Shown here piece by piece: positions 35,672-42,958 of a stretch of DNA of 64,000 nt (its first letter is position 1; every line of letters starts with the position of its first letter). The stretch spans positions 54,484 through 118,483 of the forward strand of contig NZ_JAFKCZ010000015.1 of NCBI RefSeq assembly GCF_017255185.1, in the 5' to 3' direction. A program made the position numbers and the translations under genes. The notes under the pieces are model-generated. The model made no database searches, was not told the origin of the DNA, and worked only from the letters and a program-made list of their open reading frames with translations. The DNA comes from Parahaliea mediterranea (GTDB lineage Bacteria; Pseudomonadota; Gammaproteobacteria; Pseudomonadales; Halieaceae).

Positions 35672-36384
35672 TGGCCACCGCCAATTTCAGGGAGCTATCG
35701 CTCAACGGCCTGTGGAAGAACAACCCGGCCATCGTGCAGTTGCTAGGCCTGTGCCCGTTGCTGGCGGTGACCGGCAGCGTGGTCAACGCCCTCGGGCTCG
35801 CCGCCGCCACCACTCTCGTGCTGCTGTGCTCCAACACCGCGGTATCGGTGATTCGCAATATCGTCTCGGACGCGGTGCGCCTGCCGGTCTTCGTGATGAT
35901 CATCGCCGCGGCGGTTACCTGTATCGAGCTGCTGATGCAGGCCTTCGCCTACGAGCTGTACCAGATTCTGGGTATTTTCCTGCCGCTGATCACCACCAAC
36001 TGCGTGATCCTGGGCCGGGCCGATGCCTTCGCCAGCAAGAACCCCCTGCCACTGGCCATGTTCGACGGCCTGATGATGGGCCTGGGCTTCGGCGTTATCC
36101 TCGTGCTGCTGGGCGCGATCCGGGAGCTGGTGGGTACCGGCGCCCTGTTCGCGAACATGGATCTGTTGTTCGGGCCCGGCGCCGCGGATTGGAAACTGGT
36201 ACTGGTGGCGGATTACCAGGCCTTCCTGCTGGCCGTCCTGCCCCCCGGCGCCTTCATCTTCACCGGGCTGATCATCGCCGGCAAGAACCTCATCGATGGC
36301 GAGATCAAGCGCCGTCAGGACGCGCGCAAGGCCAAGCCGGTCAAAGGGTCCAAGCGGGTGCGGGTTACCGGCACGATCAGCTAG
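35671..36384 (+). CDS. rnfE: Rnf electron transport complex subunit RnfE
   Basis: This is a 237-residue, six-helix inner-membrane subunit paired with RnfA. Signatures are [33 protein letters not shown] and [22 protein letters not shown]. Its basic C-terminus ([20 protein letters not shown]) faces the cytoplasm. It is the last gene of rnfABCDGE, with one-base overlap to rnfG. The nth gene that follows rnfE in E. coli is not here; a convergent small gene follows instead. Confidence 0.95.
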   Translation: MATANFRELSLNGLWKNNPAIVQLLGLCPLLAVTGSVVNALGLAAATTLVLLCSNTAVSVIRNIVSDAVRLPVFVMIIAAAVTCIELLMQAFAYELYQILGIFLPLITTNCVILGRADAFASKNPLPLAMFDGLMMGLGFGVILVLLGAIRELVGTGALFANMDLLFGPGAADWKLVLVADYQAFLLAVLPPGAFIFTGLIIAGKNLIDGEIKRRQDARKAKPVKGSKRVRVTGTIS

Positions 36385-36409
36385 ACAAGGGGCGCAAGCG
36401 CCCCGGCGG

Positions 36410-36805
36410 TCACGCCTTTACCGCCAGCGTATCGAGAATCTCATCCACCGCGGCGTCGTCCAGCCCGCGGTTGTCCTCGTCGCAGCTGTAGGTCACGAAC
36501 AACAGCATGCCCTCGCGGCCCAGGTACCACTCGCGTATCGCCGCGCCATCTTCGTCAAAGCTGGCGGTCCAGCCGTCGAAGTCGCCGCGGGTCACCTCAC
36601 GCCATGCCGCGACCTGCGGCGACTCCTGCTCAGCGATGTGCCGCAGCTCCCCGCCGGAGAATACCCCCGCTTCCTTGTGCAAGGTGGAAATCTCGATACA
36701 GCCCACCTCGTCCACATCCCCCACCAGGATGCTTTCCTCCTCGGCCTCGGCCCACCACTCCGGCGGCAGCACCATGACCCACCAATCGGTTTCAAGTACG
36801 TTCAC
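36410..36805 (-). CDS. small acidic conserved-looking hypothetical protein
   Basis: This is a 131-residue soluble protein rich in Asp/Glu and Trp (WWVMVLPPEWWAEAEEESILVGD at the start is a motif-like block). I do not recognise a family. It starts at a GTG (36805) with AGGAAA about seven bases upstream, and its start lies inside the last 14 bases of rimI. It is therefore the last gene of a holD-like/rimI/hypothetical operon. Composition and coupling suggest a real cytoplasmic protein; no function is proposed. Confidence 0.7.
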   Translation of the reverse strand: MNVLETDWWVMVLPPEWWAEAEEESILVGDVDEVGCIEISTLHKEAGVFSGGELRHIAEQESPQVAAWREVTRGDFDGWTASFDEDGAAIREWYLGREGMLLFVTYSCDEDNRGLDDAAVDEILDTLAVKA

Positions 36806-37265
36806 GTTGCATTTCCTGTAAATCCAGTGACATCAGCACGGCATCCTCCCGCCCGTGCTCGACGGGGTAATAGTTCCTGCGACGACCGTCCTCGACAAAG
36901 CCCAAGCCGCGGTACAGGGCCAGGGCGCCGTGATTGGAGGCCCGCACTTCCAGCAGGCAGCGCGTGGTATCGTCGGGCAATTCGCCCCGCAGGTGCCGGA
37001 CCAGGTCGCGGGCAATGCCGCGACGACGCGCCCGGGGGGCGACCGCCACATTGTGAATGCTGGCTTCGTCCAGTACCCGCTGCCACACCAGGAAGCCGGC
37101 CACGCGCCCATCCACCTCGGCGACCAAGGCACCGGCTCCGCTACCCGCCTCGGCGCAAGCGGCGAGGAACTGCCGCTCTGACCAGGGCGAGAAAGCGCCC
37201 AACAAATCGATTGCCGCCATCGCCCCCGCATCCTCTGGCAGCGCCCGGCGAATAACCGGGTTCAT
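36792..37265 (-). CDS. rimI: ribosomal protein bS18 alanine N-acetyltransferase RimI
   Basis: This is a 157-residue GNAT acetyltransferase. The acetyl-CoA loop ARRRGIARDLVRHL and the family blocks SIHNVAVAPRAR, LLEVRASNHGALALYRGLGF and RRNYYP are all present. RimI acetylates the N-terminal Ala of S18. ATG 37265 was preferred to the upstream in-frame start because the preceding gene's stop overlaps exactly there (four bases). The gene order holD-rimI is as in E. coli. Confidence 0.93.
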   Translation of the reverse strand: MNPVIRRALPEDAGAMAAIDLLGAFSPWSERQFLAACAEAGSGAGALVAEVDGRVAGFLVWQRVLDEASIHNVAVAPRARRRGIARDLVRHLRGELPDDTTRCLLEVRASNHGALALYRGLGFVEDGRRRNYYPVEHGREDAVLMSLDLQEMQRERT

Positions 37266-37960
37266 CGGCGCGCGCGGCGCAGCAGCGGTTGCAGGTCGCG
37301 CCACACCCGGCGCTTGAGCGCCGGTTCCGCCAGCATATCGCGGGTGGCCGCGGTGACAATTCGCGGCGGCCCGTCGGGCAGGCCGCCGAGGCGCGCGCCA
37401 CAGGCCTCGCCCAACAGGATAAGGGCCTCGCAGGCCTGCTCTTCCGTCCGGCGCCGGACAAAGCTGCCGAAGGCCGCGCGCGCGGCCTCCTCCCCCAGGT
37501 CAAGCTGGCGATTGTTGTGCACCGGCCAATCGAATTGGGTGACCGCGGGGCGCTCACGAACACCCAGCGCGCCGGCCATGGCCTGGATCAGCGCCACCTG
37601 CTCGCGACTGACCACTCCCTCGGGAATCTCCTCCAGCCACAGCAGGGGTCCGATGACCACCGAGGCGACGCTGAACCGCACCGGGGCGGATGGCTCCGGG
37701 GCCTTCGCCGCGGGTGCCGGCTCCGGCGACGCCTTTGTCGCGGGTTCCCCGGACAAGCTGGGCATACGCGGCGCTTTCGCTTCCAGCACTTCCGCCATTG
37801 CCGGCGGCACCACGGGCGGGGCGGGCACGGGCGGCCGCGGGGCGGGCACCGGCACCCGCCGGCTGGGCGCCGCGCCCGGCAAATCCACCCGCGACACAAA
37901 GTGCGCGATACCGAGGGCGTCGAGGTAGGCGTGCTGCTTGATGGCGTGCTTGTCGGGCAT
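37262..37960 (-). CDS. holD: probable DNA polymerase III psi subunit (HolD-like) with Pro/Ala-rich linker
   Basis: This is a 232-residue protein immediately upstream of and overlapping rimI, the position of holD in E. coli. The N-terminal AYLDALGIAHFVSR parallels the LQQLGITQW helix of HolD that binds chi. A Pro/Ala/Lys-rich linker (~residues 35-100) follows. A C-terminal alpha/beta domain (VVIGPLLWLEEIPEGVVSRE, VTQFDWPVHNNRQLDLG, ALILLGEAC) completes it. HolD sequences diverge strongly, so the call rests on synteny plus the N-terminal motif. ATG 37960 was chosen because upstream residues are low-complexity. Confidence 0.65.
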   Translation of the reverse strand: MPDKHAIKQHAYLDALGIAHFVSRVDLPGAAPSRRVPVPAPRPPVPAPPVVPPAMAEVLEAKAPRMPSLSGEPATKASPEPAPAAKAPEPSAPVRFSVASVVIGPLLWLEEIPEGVVSREQVALIQAMAGALGVRERPAVTQFDWPVHNNRQLDLGEEAARAAFGSFVRRRTEEQACEALILLGEACGARLGGLPDGPPRIVTAATRDMLAEPALKRRVWRDLQPLLRRARR

Positions 37961-38067
37961 TGCGTGCCGGCGTTCGTCAGGTGGTGTCGAGAGGTTACGG
38001 AAAAGTCGCAGTCTAGCAGGTTTTGCCCCCGGTGGGCTGTTGGCGCAAGCCGCGGCCCGGAGCCTCG

Positions 38068-38943
38068 CTACCACCAGCGCCAGCCGTGCTGGCGGAAAAA
38101 CTGCAGGCCTCCACCCAGGAACATGCGCACATGTCGCCAACCCTTGCGCGCGGCGTAGCCACCGTGGTGCACGATGTGCACGCCCGGGTGGTATTCGACC
38201 CGGCCACGGCTCGCCAGGCGCAGGGACAGATCGTAGTCCTCGAAATACAGGAAATAGCGCTCGTCAAAACCACCCACGGCGCGCAGGGCCTCGGTCCGGA
38301 CCAGCATGCAGCAGCCCGACGCCAGGGGCACGGGCACGGGCTCCCGCGCCAGCGCGAGTTCACGCAGTTCATAGTGCGCCAGGCGGCGATGGAACAGGCG
38401 CTGCAGCCAATTCAATCCCGACGCCCGCAGCAACAGTACCAGCAGTGTCGGGTAGCGCTTGCACAGGTGCTCCACTTCGCCGTCCGGGCTTTTAGCGGCG
38501 GGAGCGAGCAAAACGACCTCCGGTGTCGCCCGCAGATAGGCGATACCCTCGATAAACGCCGTCTCCGCCATTTCCACATCCGGGTTCAACACCAGGTGAA
38601 ACTCGCTTTCAGCACTAGCCAGGGCAAGGTTGTGCCCCGCCCCGTAGCCGCGATTGGCCACCGCCTCGCGGAAAGCAATCCGCAAGCCGGCTACCCGCGC
38701 CTGCCGCGAGCGGACCAGGTCGCCGGCCCGCGCGGGATAGTCGCCCGCGGAGGCGTTGTCGATGACCTCGAGCGCGGCGCCGGCAATGACCCCCGCCGCC
38801 AACGCCCGCGCGACCGCCACCTCCAGGCAACACAGGGTACGTTCGACCAGCGCCAGGTCACTGTTGTACAGCACCAGGGCGATCGACAGGGTGTTTCCAC
38901 TGTGGGCGGCGGTTGGCATGGCGCGCATGTTAGCAGGTCGCAT
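38068..38943 (-). CDS. family 2 glycosyltransferase
   Basis: This 291-residue GT-A glycosyltransferase resembles WbbL/rhamnosyltransferase-type enzymes. It has SIALVLYNSDLALVERTL at the start, VIDNAS, NRGYGAGHNLAL, the metal/nucleotide site LNPDVE, GCCMLVRTEALRAVGGFDERYFLYFEDYDLSLRL (split acceptor/catalytic-base region) and a C-terminal HHGGYAARKGWRHV. No transmembrane helix is evident. It probably adds a sugar to a surface polysaccharide. It stands alone; two further in-frame ATGs (38928, 38919) are equally possible starts. Confidence 0.87.
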   Translation of the reverse strand: MRPANMRAMPTAAHSGNTLSIALVLYNSDLALVERTLCCLEVAVARALAAGVIAGAALEVIDNASAGDYPARAGDLVRSRQARVAGLRIAFREAVANRGYGAGHNLALASAESEFHLVLNPDVEMAETAFIEGIAYLRATPEVVLLAPAAKSPDGEVEHLCKRYPTLLVLLLRASGLNWLQRLFHRRLAHYELRELALAREPVPVPLASGCCMLVRTEALRAVGGFDERYFLYFEDYDLSLRLASRGRVEYHPGVHIVHHGGYAARKGWRHVRMFLGGGLQFFRQHGWRWW

Positions 38944-39029
38944 GGGGCAAGTAACGACGACAAGGCGTCACACAAGGGCCCCTCCGGCTGGTACCATCGT
39001 GGCGGTCGGTCAACCCTGGTGGAATCACA

Positions 39030-40256
39030 ATGCCCTCTTCCTCAGCGTTCATGCGCAAGTTCGGCCCCGGCCTTCTGGTCACCGCGGCCTTTATCGGCCC
39101 GGGCACGATCACCACCGCCAGCAGTGCCGGCGCCCACTTTGGCTTCGCCCTGCTGTGGGCCCTGCTGTTCTCACTGCTGGCCACCATCGTGCTGCAGGAG
39201 ATGGCCGCGCGCCTCGGGCTGGTCACCCGGCAAGGCCTGGCGGAGGGTTTGCGCAGCTACTTTCACAGTCCCGTGCTGGGACGGGCCGCAGTCCTGCTGG
39301 TGGTTGCCGCGGTGGGCATCGGCAACGCCGCCTATGAAGCCGGCAACATCGCCGGCGCCGCTCTCGCGCTGGACCTGGTCAGCCCGCTGGACAGCGGACA
39401 CTGGGCGCTGGTGATCGGCGCCGCGGCCGCCGTTCTGCTGTTCAGCGGCCACTACAAAGTGCTGGAGTCCGCGCTAATCGTGCTGGTGCTGCTGATGAGC
39501 GCGGTATTCCTGCTCACCGCCTGGCGGGTAGCGCCCTCGGTTCCCGCCATGCTCGAGGGCATGTTCCGGCCCAGCCTGCCGCCGGGTTCGGTGATGACGG
39601 TGATTGCGTTGATCGGCACCACGGTGGTCCCCTACAACCTCTTCCTGCACGCCAACGCGGTGCGGGAAAAGTGGCCCTCCGATGTGCCGGTGGAACGCGC
39701 CCTGCGCGAATCCCGCCTGGATACCGGCCTGTCCATTGGGCTCGGCGGCCTGATCACCCTGGCCATCCTGAGTACCGCGGCCGCGGCCTTTTTCCAGACC
39801 GGGCTGGCCTTCACCGGCGATTCGCTGGCAGTCCAGCTGGAACCCCTGCTGGGACCGTGGGCCCGCTACGTGTTCGCCGCCGGCCTGTTTGCCGGAGGCC
39901 TCACCAGCGCCATCACCGCCCCGTTGGCGGCGGCCTTCGCCGTGTGCGGCGCCCTCGGCTGGCGCAATGACCTCAGGGCACCGGGTTTCCGACTCGTCTG
40001 GCTGCTGGTGCTTGCCATCGGCACCGCCTTCGCCGCGCTGGGCAGCAAGCCCCTGGCGGCCATCCTGTTCGCGCAGGTGGCGAACGGCCTGCTGCTACCG
40101 GTGGTGGCGGTGTTCCTGCTGGTGGTAATGAACCACCGGGAGTTACTGGGGGCGCAGGTCAACGGCCCGTTGGCGAACGCCCTGGGGGGGTTGGTAGTGG
40201 TGATCGCCACCGGCCTCGGGGCGGTCAAGCTGCTCGGGGTGGCGGGGCTTATCTGA
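39030..40256 (+). CDS. Nramp (SLC11) family transporter lacking the canonical DPGN motif
   Basis: This is a 408-residue, 11-helix membrane protein. The TM1 region reads FIGPGTITTASSAGAHFG, where canonical Nramp Mn/Fe carriers have DPGN; the helix-breaking Gly-Pro-Gly remains, but the metal-binding Asp and Asn are Gly and Thr. TM6 reads GTTVVPYNLFLHAN against the usual xMPHNxxLH, so the selective Met is Val. Overall fold and topology match Nramp well, yet the metal site is altered, so annotating it MntH would be unsafe. The substrate is unknown. No Fur/MntR-like box was recognised upstream. Confidence 0.82.
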   Translation: MPSSSAFMRKFGPGLLVTAAFIGPGTITTASSAGAHFGFALLWALLFSLLATIVLQEMAARLGLVTRQGLAEGLRSYFHSPVLGRAAVLLVVAAVGIGNAAYEAGNIAGAALALDLVSPLDSGHWALVIGAAAAVLLFSGHYKVLESALIVLVLLMSAVFLLTAWRVAPSVPAMLEGMFRPSLPPGSVMTVIALIGTTVVPYNLFLHANAVREKWPSDVPVERALRESRLDTGLSIGLGGLITLAILSTAAAAFFQTGLAFTGDSLAVQLEPLLGPWARYVFAAGLFAGGLTSAITAPLAAAFAVCGALGWRNDLRAPGFRLVWLLVLAIGTAFAALGSKPLAAILFAQVANGLLLPVVAVFLLVVMNHRELLGAQVNGPLANALGGLVVVIATGLGAVKLLGVAGLI

Positions 40257-40379
40257 CCCCGAATGCAGTGGATCGCGCAAATTGCGCCAGCTGCCGGCCA
40301 ATAGCGGTTTTGGAGTGGCCCCGCCACCCCGTTCTGCCTCCAGACAGTTTCAGGAGAAAAGTACAGAAAGTCCGTATCA

Positions 40380-40436
40380 CCATGTTATCCATGACGTTTT
40401 TATGGAATAACCATGGTAACCTGTGACAGTGGTTAC
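40380..40436. promoter_or_regulatory. two inverted repeats upstream of the lipoprotein gene
   Basis: In the 275-base gap before the lipoprotein gene, CCATGTTATCCAT (40380-40392) and ATGGAATAACCATGG (~40402-40415) form an imperfect inverted repeat around a T-rich centre. They are followed by GTAACC-(N9)-GGTTAC (40416-40436). Both look like operator sites ~95-150 bases ahead of the start. No other feature is seen in the gap. Confidence 0.45.
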
Positions 40437-40531
40437 GGGGCGATTGACTCCGCCAGAACGCAGTGCGGGGCCAGTCAAGACCATTGGGAACCAATAAGAC
40501 CTTCTACAACAGCGGGCACAAGGGGAAGATA

Positions 40532-42805
40532 ATGATCACTCGGTTCGCGACGCTCACCAGCCGTCTTTCGGTACTGTTTGCCTTTTTGTTGGCTCTCGCC
40601 GCCTGTGGCGGGGGGGGCGGCGGCGGTGGCGGCGGTGGGTTCCTTCCCGATGATGGCGCCGATGACGATGCCTATTTCCTGACCCTGACCCTACTGGATA
40701 TCAACGGTGACAGCACCAACACCGTGACCAGCACAATGCCCGGCACCCTGCAGGTCAAGGTGACTCGCAAGAGCCGCAATGGCCAGGTGATTACCGATGC
40801 ATTGGTCAGCGCGACCACGGATATCGGCACTCTGTCACCGGCCACGAGCCTTAGCGACAGCAATGGTATTGCAACATTCGAGCTTACCGCCGAGGATGAG
40901 CTGGGCGCCGGTGCGATATCGGTGTCCGTCACCAATGAAGATGGTTTGACCACAGAGGCCACCTTCAACTTCCAGATTACCGCACCGGGTCTGCGCCTGG
41001 GTCACTTCGACGGCAATGCATTTATTGAAAACGAAATCGGCGTCAACCCTTCCGGCAATCTGGCCTATCGCGGTTCCGCGGAGTTGGTCATCGACATCGT
41101 GGATGAAGATGGCAACCGTGTAGACTCGGCAGAGTCCATTGTGATCACCAGCGACTGCCTGGCGACTGGCGACTCGACCCTGGAGCCCGCCCCCCCCCTG
41201 GAAACGTCCACGGGCAACGTGCGCACCACTTATACTGCCAGCCGCTGTTCTGGTACGGACGAACTCACCGCCACGATTGACGACGGCGACGGCGTGGCCT
41301 TTGCCTCGATTACCATCGGCTCGCCCCAGGCCAACAGCCTGACATTCGTCAGTGCCGAACCCAACCTGATAGTGCTCAAAGGCACCGGTGGTGGCCCCAG
41401 CCGGCAGGAATCCGCCGTCGTCACGTTCCAGGTTATCGACGGAGACAATAATCCGCTGCCAGATGTGGAGGTGGATTTTTCCCTGACTACTGAAATCGGC
41501 GGACTAAGCCTGACACCCCAATCCGCCATCAGCAACGAGGAGGGTCTGGTTGAAGTCACCCTGCGCTCTGGGGATGTCGCCACCGTCGTTCGGGTCATCG
41601 CAACGGTAGCTGGCGCTGACGGCTCGGGCAATCAGTCCACGGTATCCGATGTACTCACCGTCAGCACCGGCTTACCGGACCAGAACTCCATCAGCGTATC
41701 CGTAAGAGGCGGCTTTGTGGTGGAGAACGGCTTCACCATGGATGGCATCGAGCGGTGCATCACCGTGCGCATGGCCGATAAATTTAACAACCCGGTGCCC
41801 GATGGAACCAGTGCGATATTCACCACCGAATACGGCACCATTGACCCTTCTTGCGTAACAGGGACTAGCAGCGGTGAGCGCGTAGCCAGCTCAAATTCAT
41901 GTAGCGACCTGGACTCACCTATTCCTGGTGAATGTACAGTCCTCTGGACCAGTGGTGAACCTCGCTATCCAACCTTGGACAGAAACCTCAACAATATCCG
42001 GACCATCGACAATCCCGAGGGCTATGATTGCCCCAGCCACAACGGCAGTACCGGCCCCTGTCCCGACGACCTCGGCCCGGTACGCGGCGGCCGCTCCACT
42101 ATCCTGGTTACTGCAATCGGCGAGGAGTCATTTATCGACCGCAACGGCAATGGCGTGATGGACGAAGACGAGCAAGACCTCTTCTCCAACATGCCAGAAG
42201 CGTTTATCGATCACAACGAAGACGGCATTTTTAACCCCGCCGCCGCCAATTGCGAAAACTCCAACTCCCTCGCGTGTGTCTCAGGATTTGAAGAAACCTT
42301 TGTCGATTTCAACAATGATAACCGCTACAACTCCAATAACTTCCCGGCCCGTTATAACGGCTTGCTCTGTCCTGTCGAAGGCGACGGCGTTTGGTGCAGC
42401 CGAGATCTGATCAACGTCCGCGACCAGACCGTACTTATCCTCTCATATGATGACGGTAGTGGTTGGGATTTCCTGCTCACACGCAACGAAAGGGTTGAGC
42501 AGGAAACCAGAGAGGGCAGCGAATATACGGTATATGTATCGGATATTTTCAACAACAAACCGGCTGCGGGTTCAACGATTAGGGTAGAAGCTGGTGGCGG
42601 TTGTGAAATCATCAGCGAGACTTCCTTTACTGTGCCTGCGTCCGCTAGCTACGGCGCTTTTGGCTTCCCATTGGTCACCGATGGTGATGGCAGCTCGGGA
42701 ACGGTGAATCTAACACTAGAGCCAGAAGGAGAAGCGGCCCCCTATACAGAGTCCTTCACCTGCGTTTCCTTTGCGCCCCCAGATCCCAACTCACCCGTCC
42801 CCTAA
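40532..42805 (+). CDS. large Ig-like (Big-1 type) surface lipoprotein with Gly tract and Ca-binding-like loops
   Basis: This is a 757-residue protein. Residues 1-28 are a lipoprotein signal ending in LALAAC, so the Cys is lipidated. It is followed by 11 glycines encoded by a G8 run and GGC/GGT codons. Three or more Big-1/invasin-like Ig domains follow (for example VTRKSRNGQVITDALVSATT, VIDGDNNPLPDVEVDFSL, ADKFNNPVPDGTSAIF). An Asp/Asn-rich block with dockerin-like loops (DRNGNGVMDEDE, DHNEDGIF, DFNNDNRY) comes next, with a last Ig-like segment after it. AGGGGA lies seven bases before ATG 40532. It is probably an outer-membrane adhesin-like lipoprotein; the ligand is unknown. A strong terminator follows. 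Confidence 0.82.
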   Translation: MITRFATLTSRLSVLFAFLLALAACGGGGGGGGGGGFLPDDGADDDAYFLTLTLLDINGDSTNTVTSTMPGTLQVKVTRKSRNGQVITDALVSATTDIGTLSPATSLSDSNGIATFELTAEDELGAGAISVSVTNEDGLTTEATFNFQITAPGLRLGHFDGNAFIENEIGVNPSGNLAYRGSAELVIDIVDEDGNRVDSAESIVITSDCLATGDSTLEPAPPLETSTGNVRTTYTASRCSGTDELTATIDDGDGVAFASITIGSPQANSLTFVSAEPNLIVLKGTGGGPSRQESAVVTFQVIDGDNNPLPDVEVDFSLTTEIGGLSLTPQSAISNEEGLVEVTLRSGDVATVVRVIATVAGADGSGNQSTVSDVLTVSTGLPDQNSISVSVRGGFVVENGFTMDGIERCITVRMADKFNNPVPDGTSAIFTTEYGTIDPSCVTGTSSGERVASSNSCSDLDSPIPGECTVLWTSGEPRYPTLDRNLNNIRTIDNPEGYDCPSHNGSTGPCPDDLGPVRGGRSTILVTAIGEESFIDRNGNGVMDEDEQDLFSNMPEAFIDHNEDGIFNPAAANCENSNSLACVSGFEETFVDFNNDNRYNSNNFPARYNGLLCPVEGDGVWCSRDLINVRDQTVLILSYDDGSGWDFLLTRNERVEQETREGSEYTVYVSDIFNNKPAAGSTIRVEAGGGCEIISETSFTVPASASYGAFGFPLVTDGDGSSGTVNLTLEPEGEAAPYTESFTCVSFAPPDPNSPVP

Positions 42806-42820
42806 GGTTGGGTAGAGTAC

Positions 42821-42856
42821 AAAAAGCCGTGTGCCCACTCACACGGCTTTTTTTTT
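42821..42856 (+). terminator. intrinsic terminator of the Ig-like lipoprotein gene
   Basis: AAAAAGCCGTGTG-CCCACT-CACACGGCTTTTT gives a perfect GC-rich stem with a long T run, 16 bases after the stop codon. The remaining ~100 bases to the next gene should contain that gene's own promoter. Confidence 0.92.
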
Positions 42857-42958
42857 GCTAGATAGCTTTATCGTAGCCCGATGGAAAATTGCAGATGACA
42901 AGCGCTCAGTTTGTGCTTTAGTTCTAGCTAGGAGAACAGCAGACGGACCTGGAGCAGC

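Noticed and set aside
39030..40256. Naming the Nramp homologue MntH
   Set aside because: The DPGN and MPH metal-binding motifs are missing, so manganese transport cannot be claimed.
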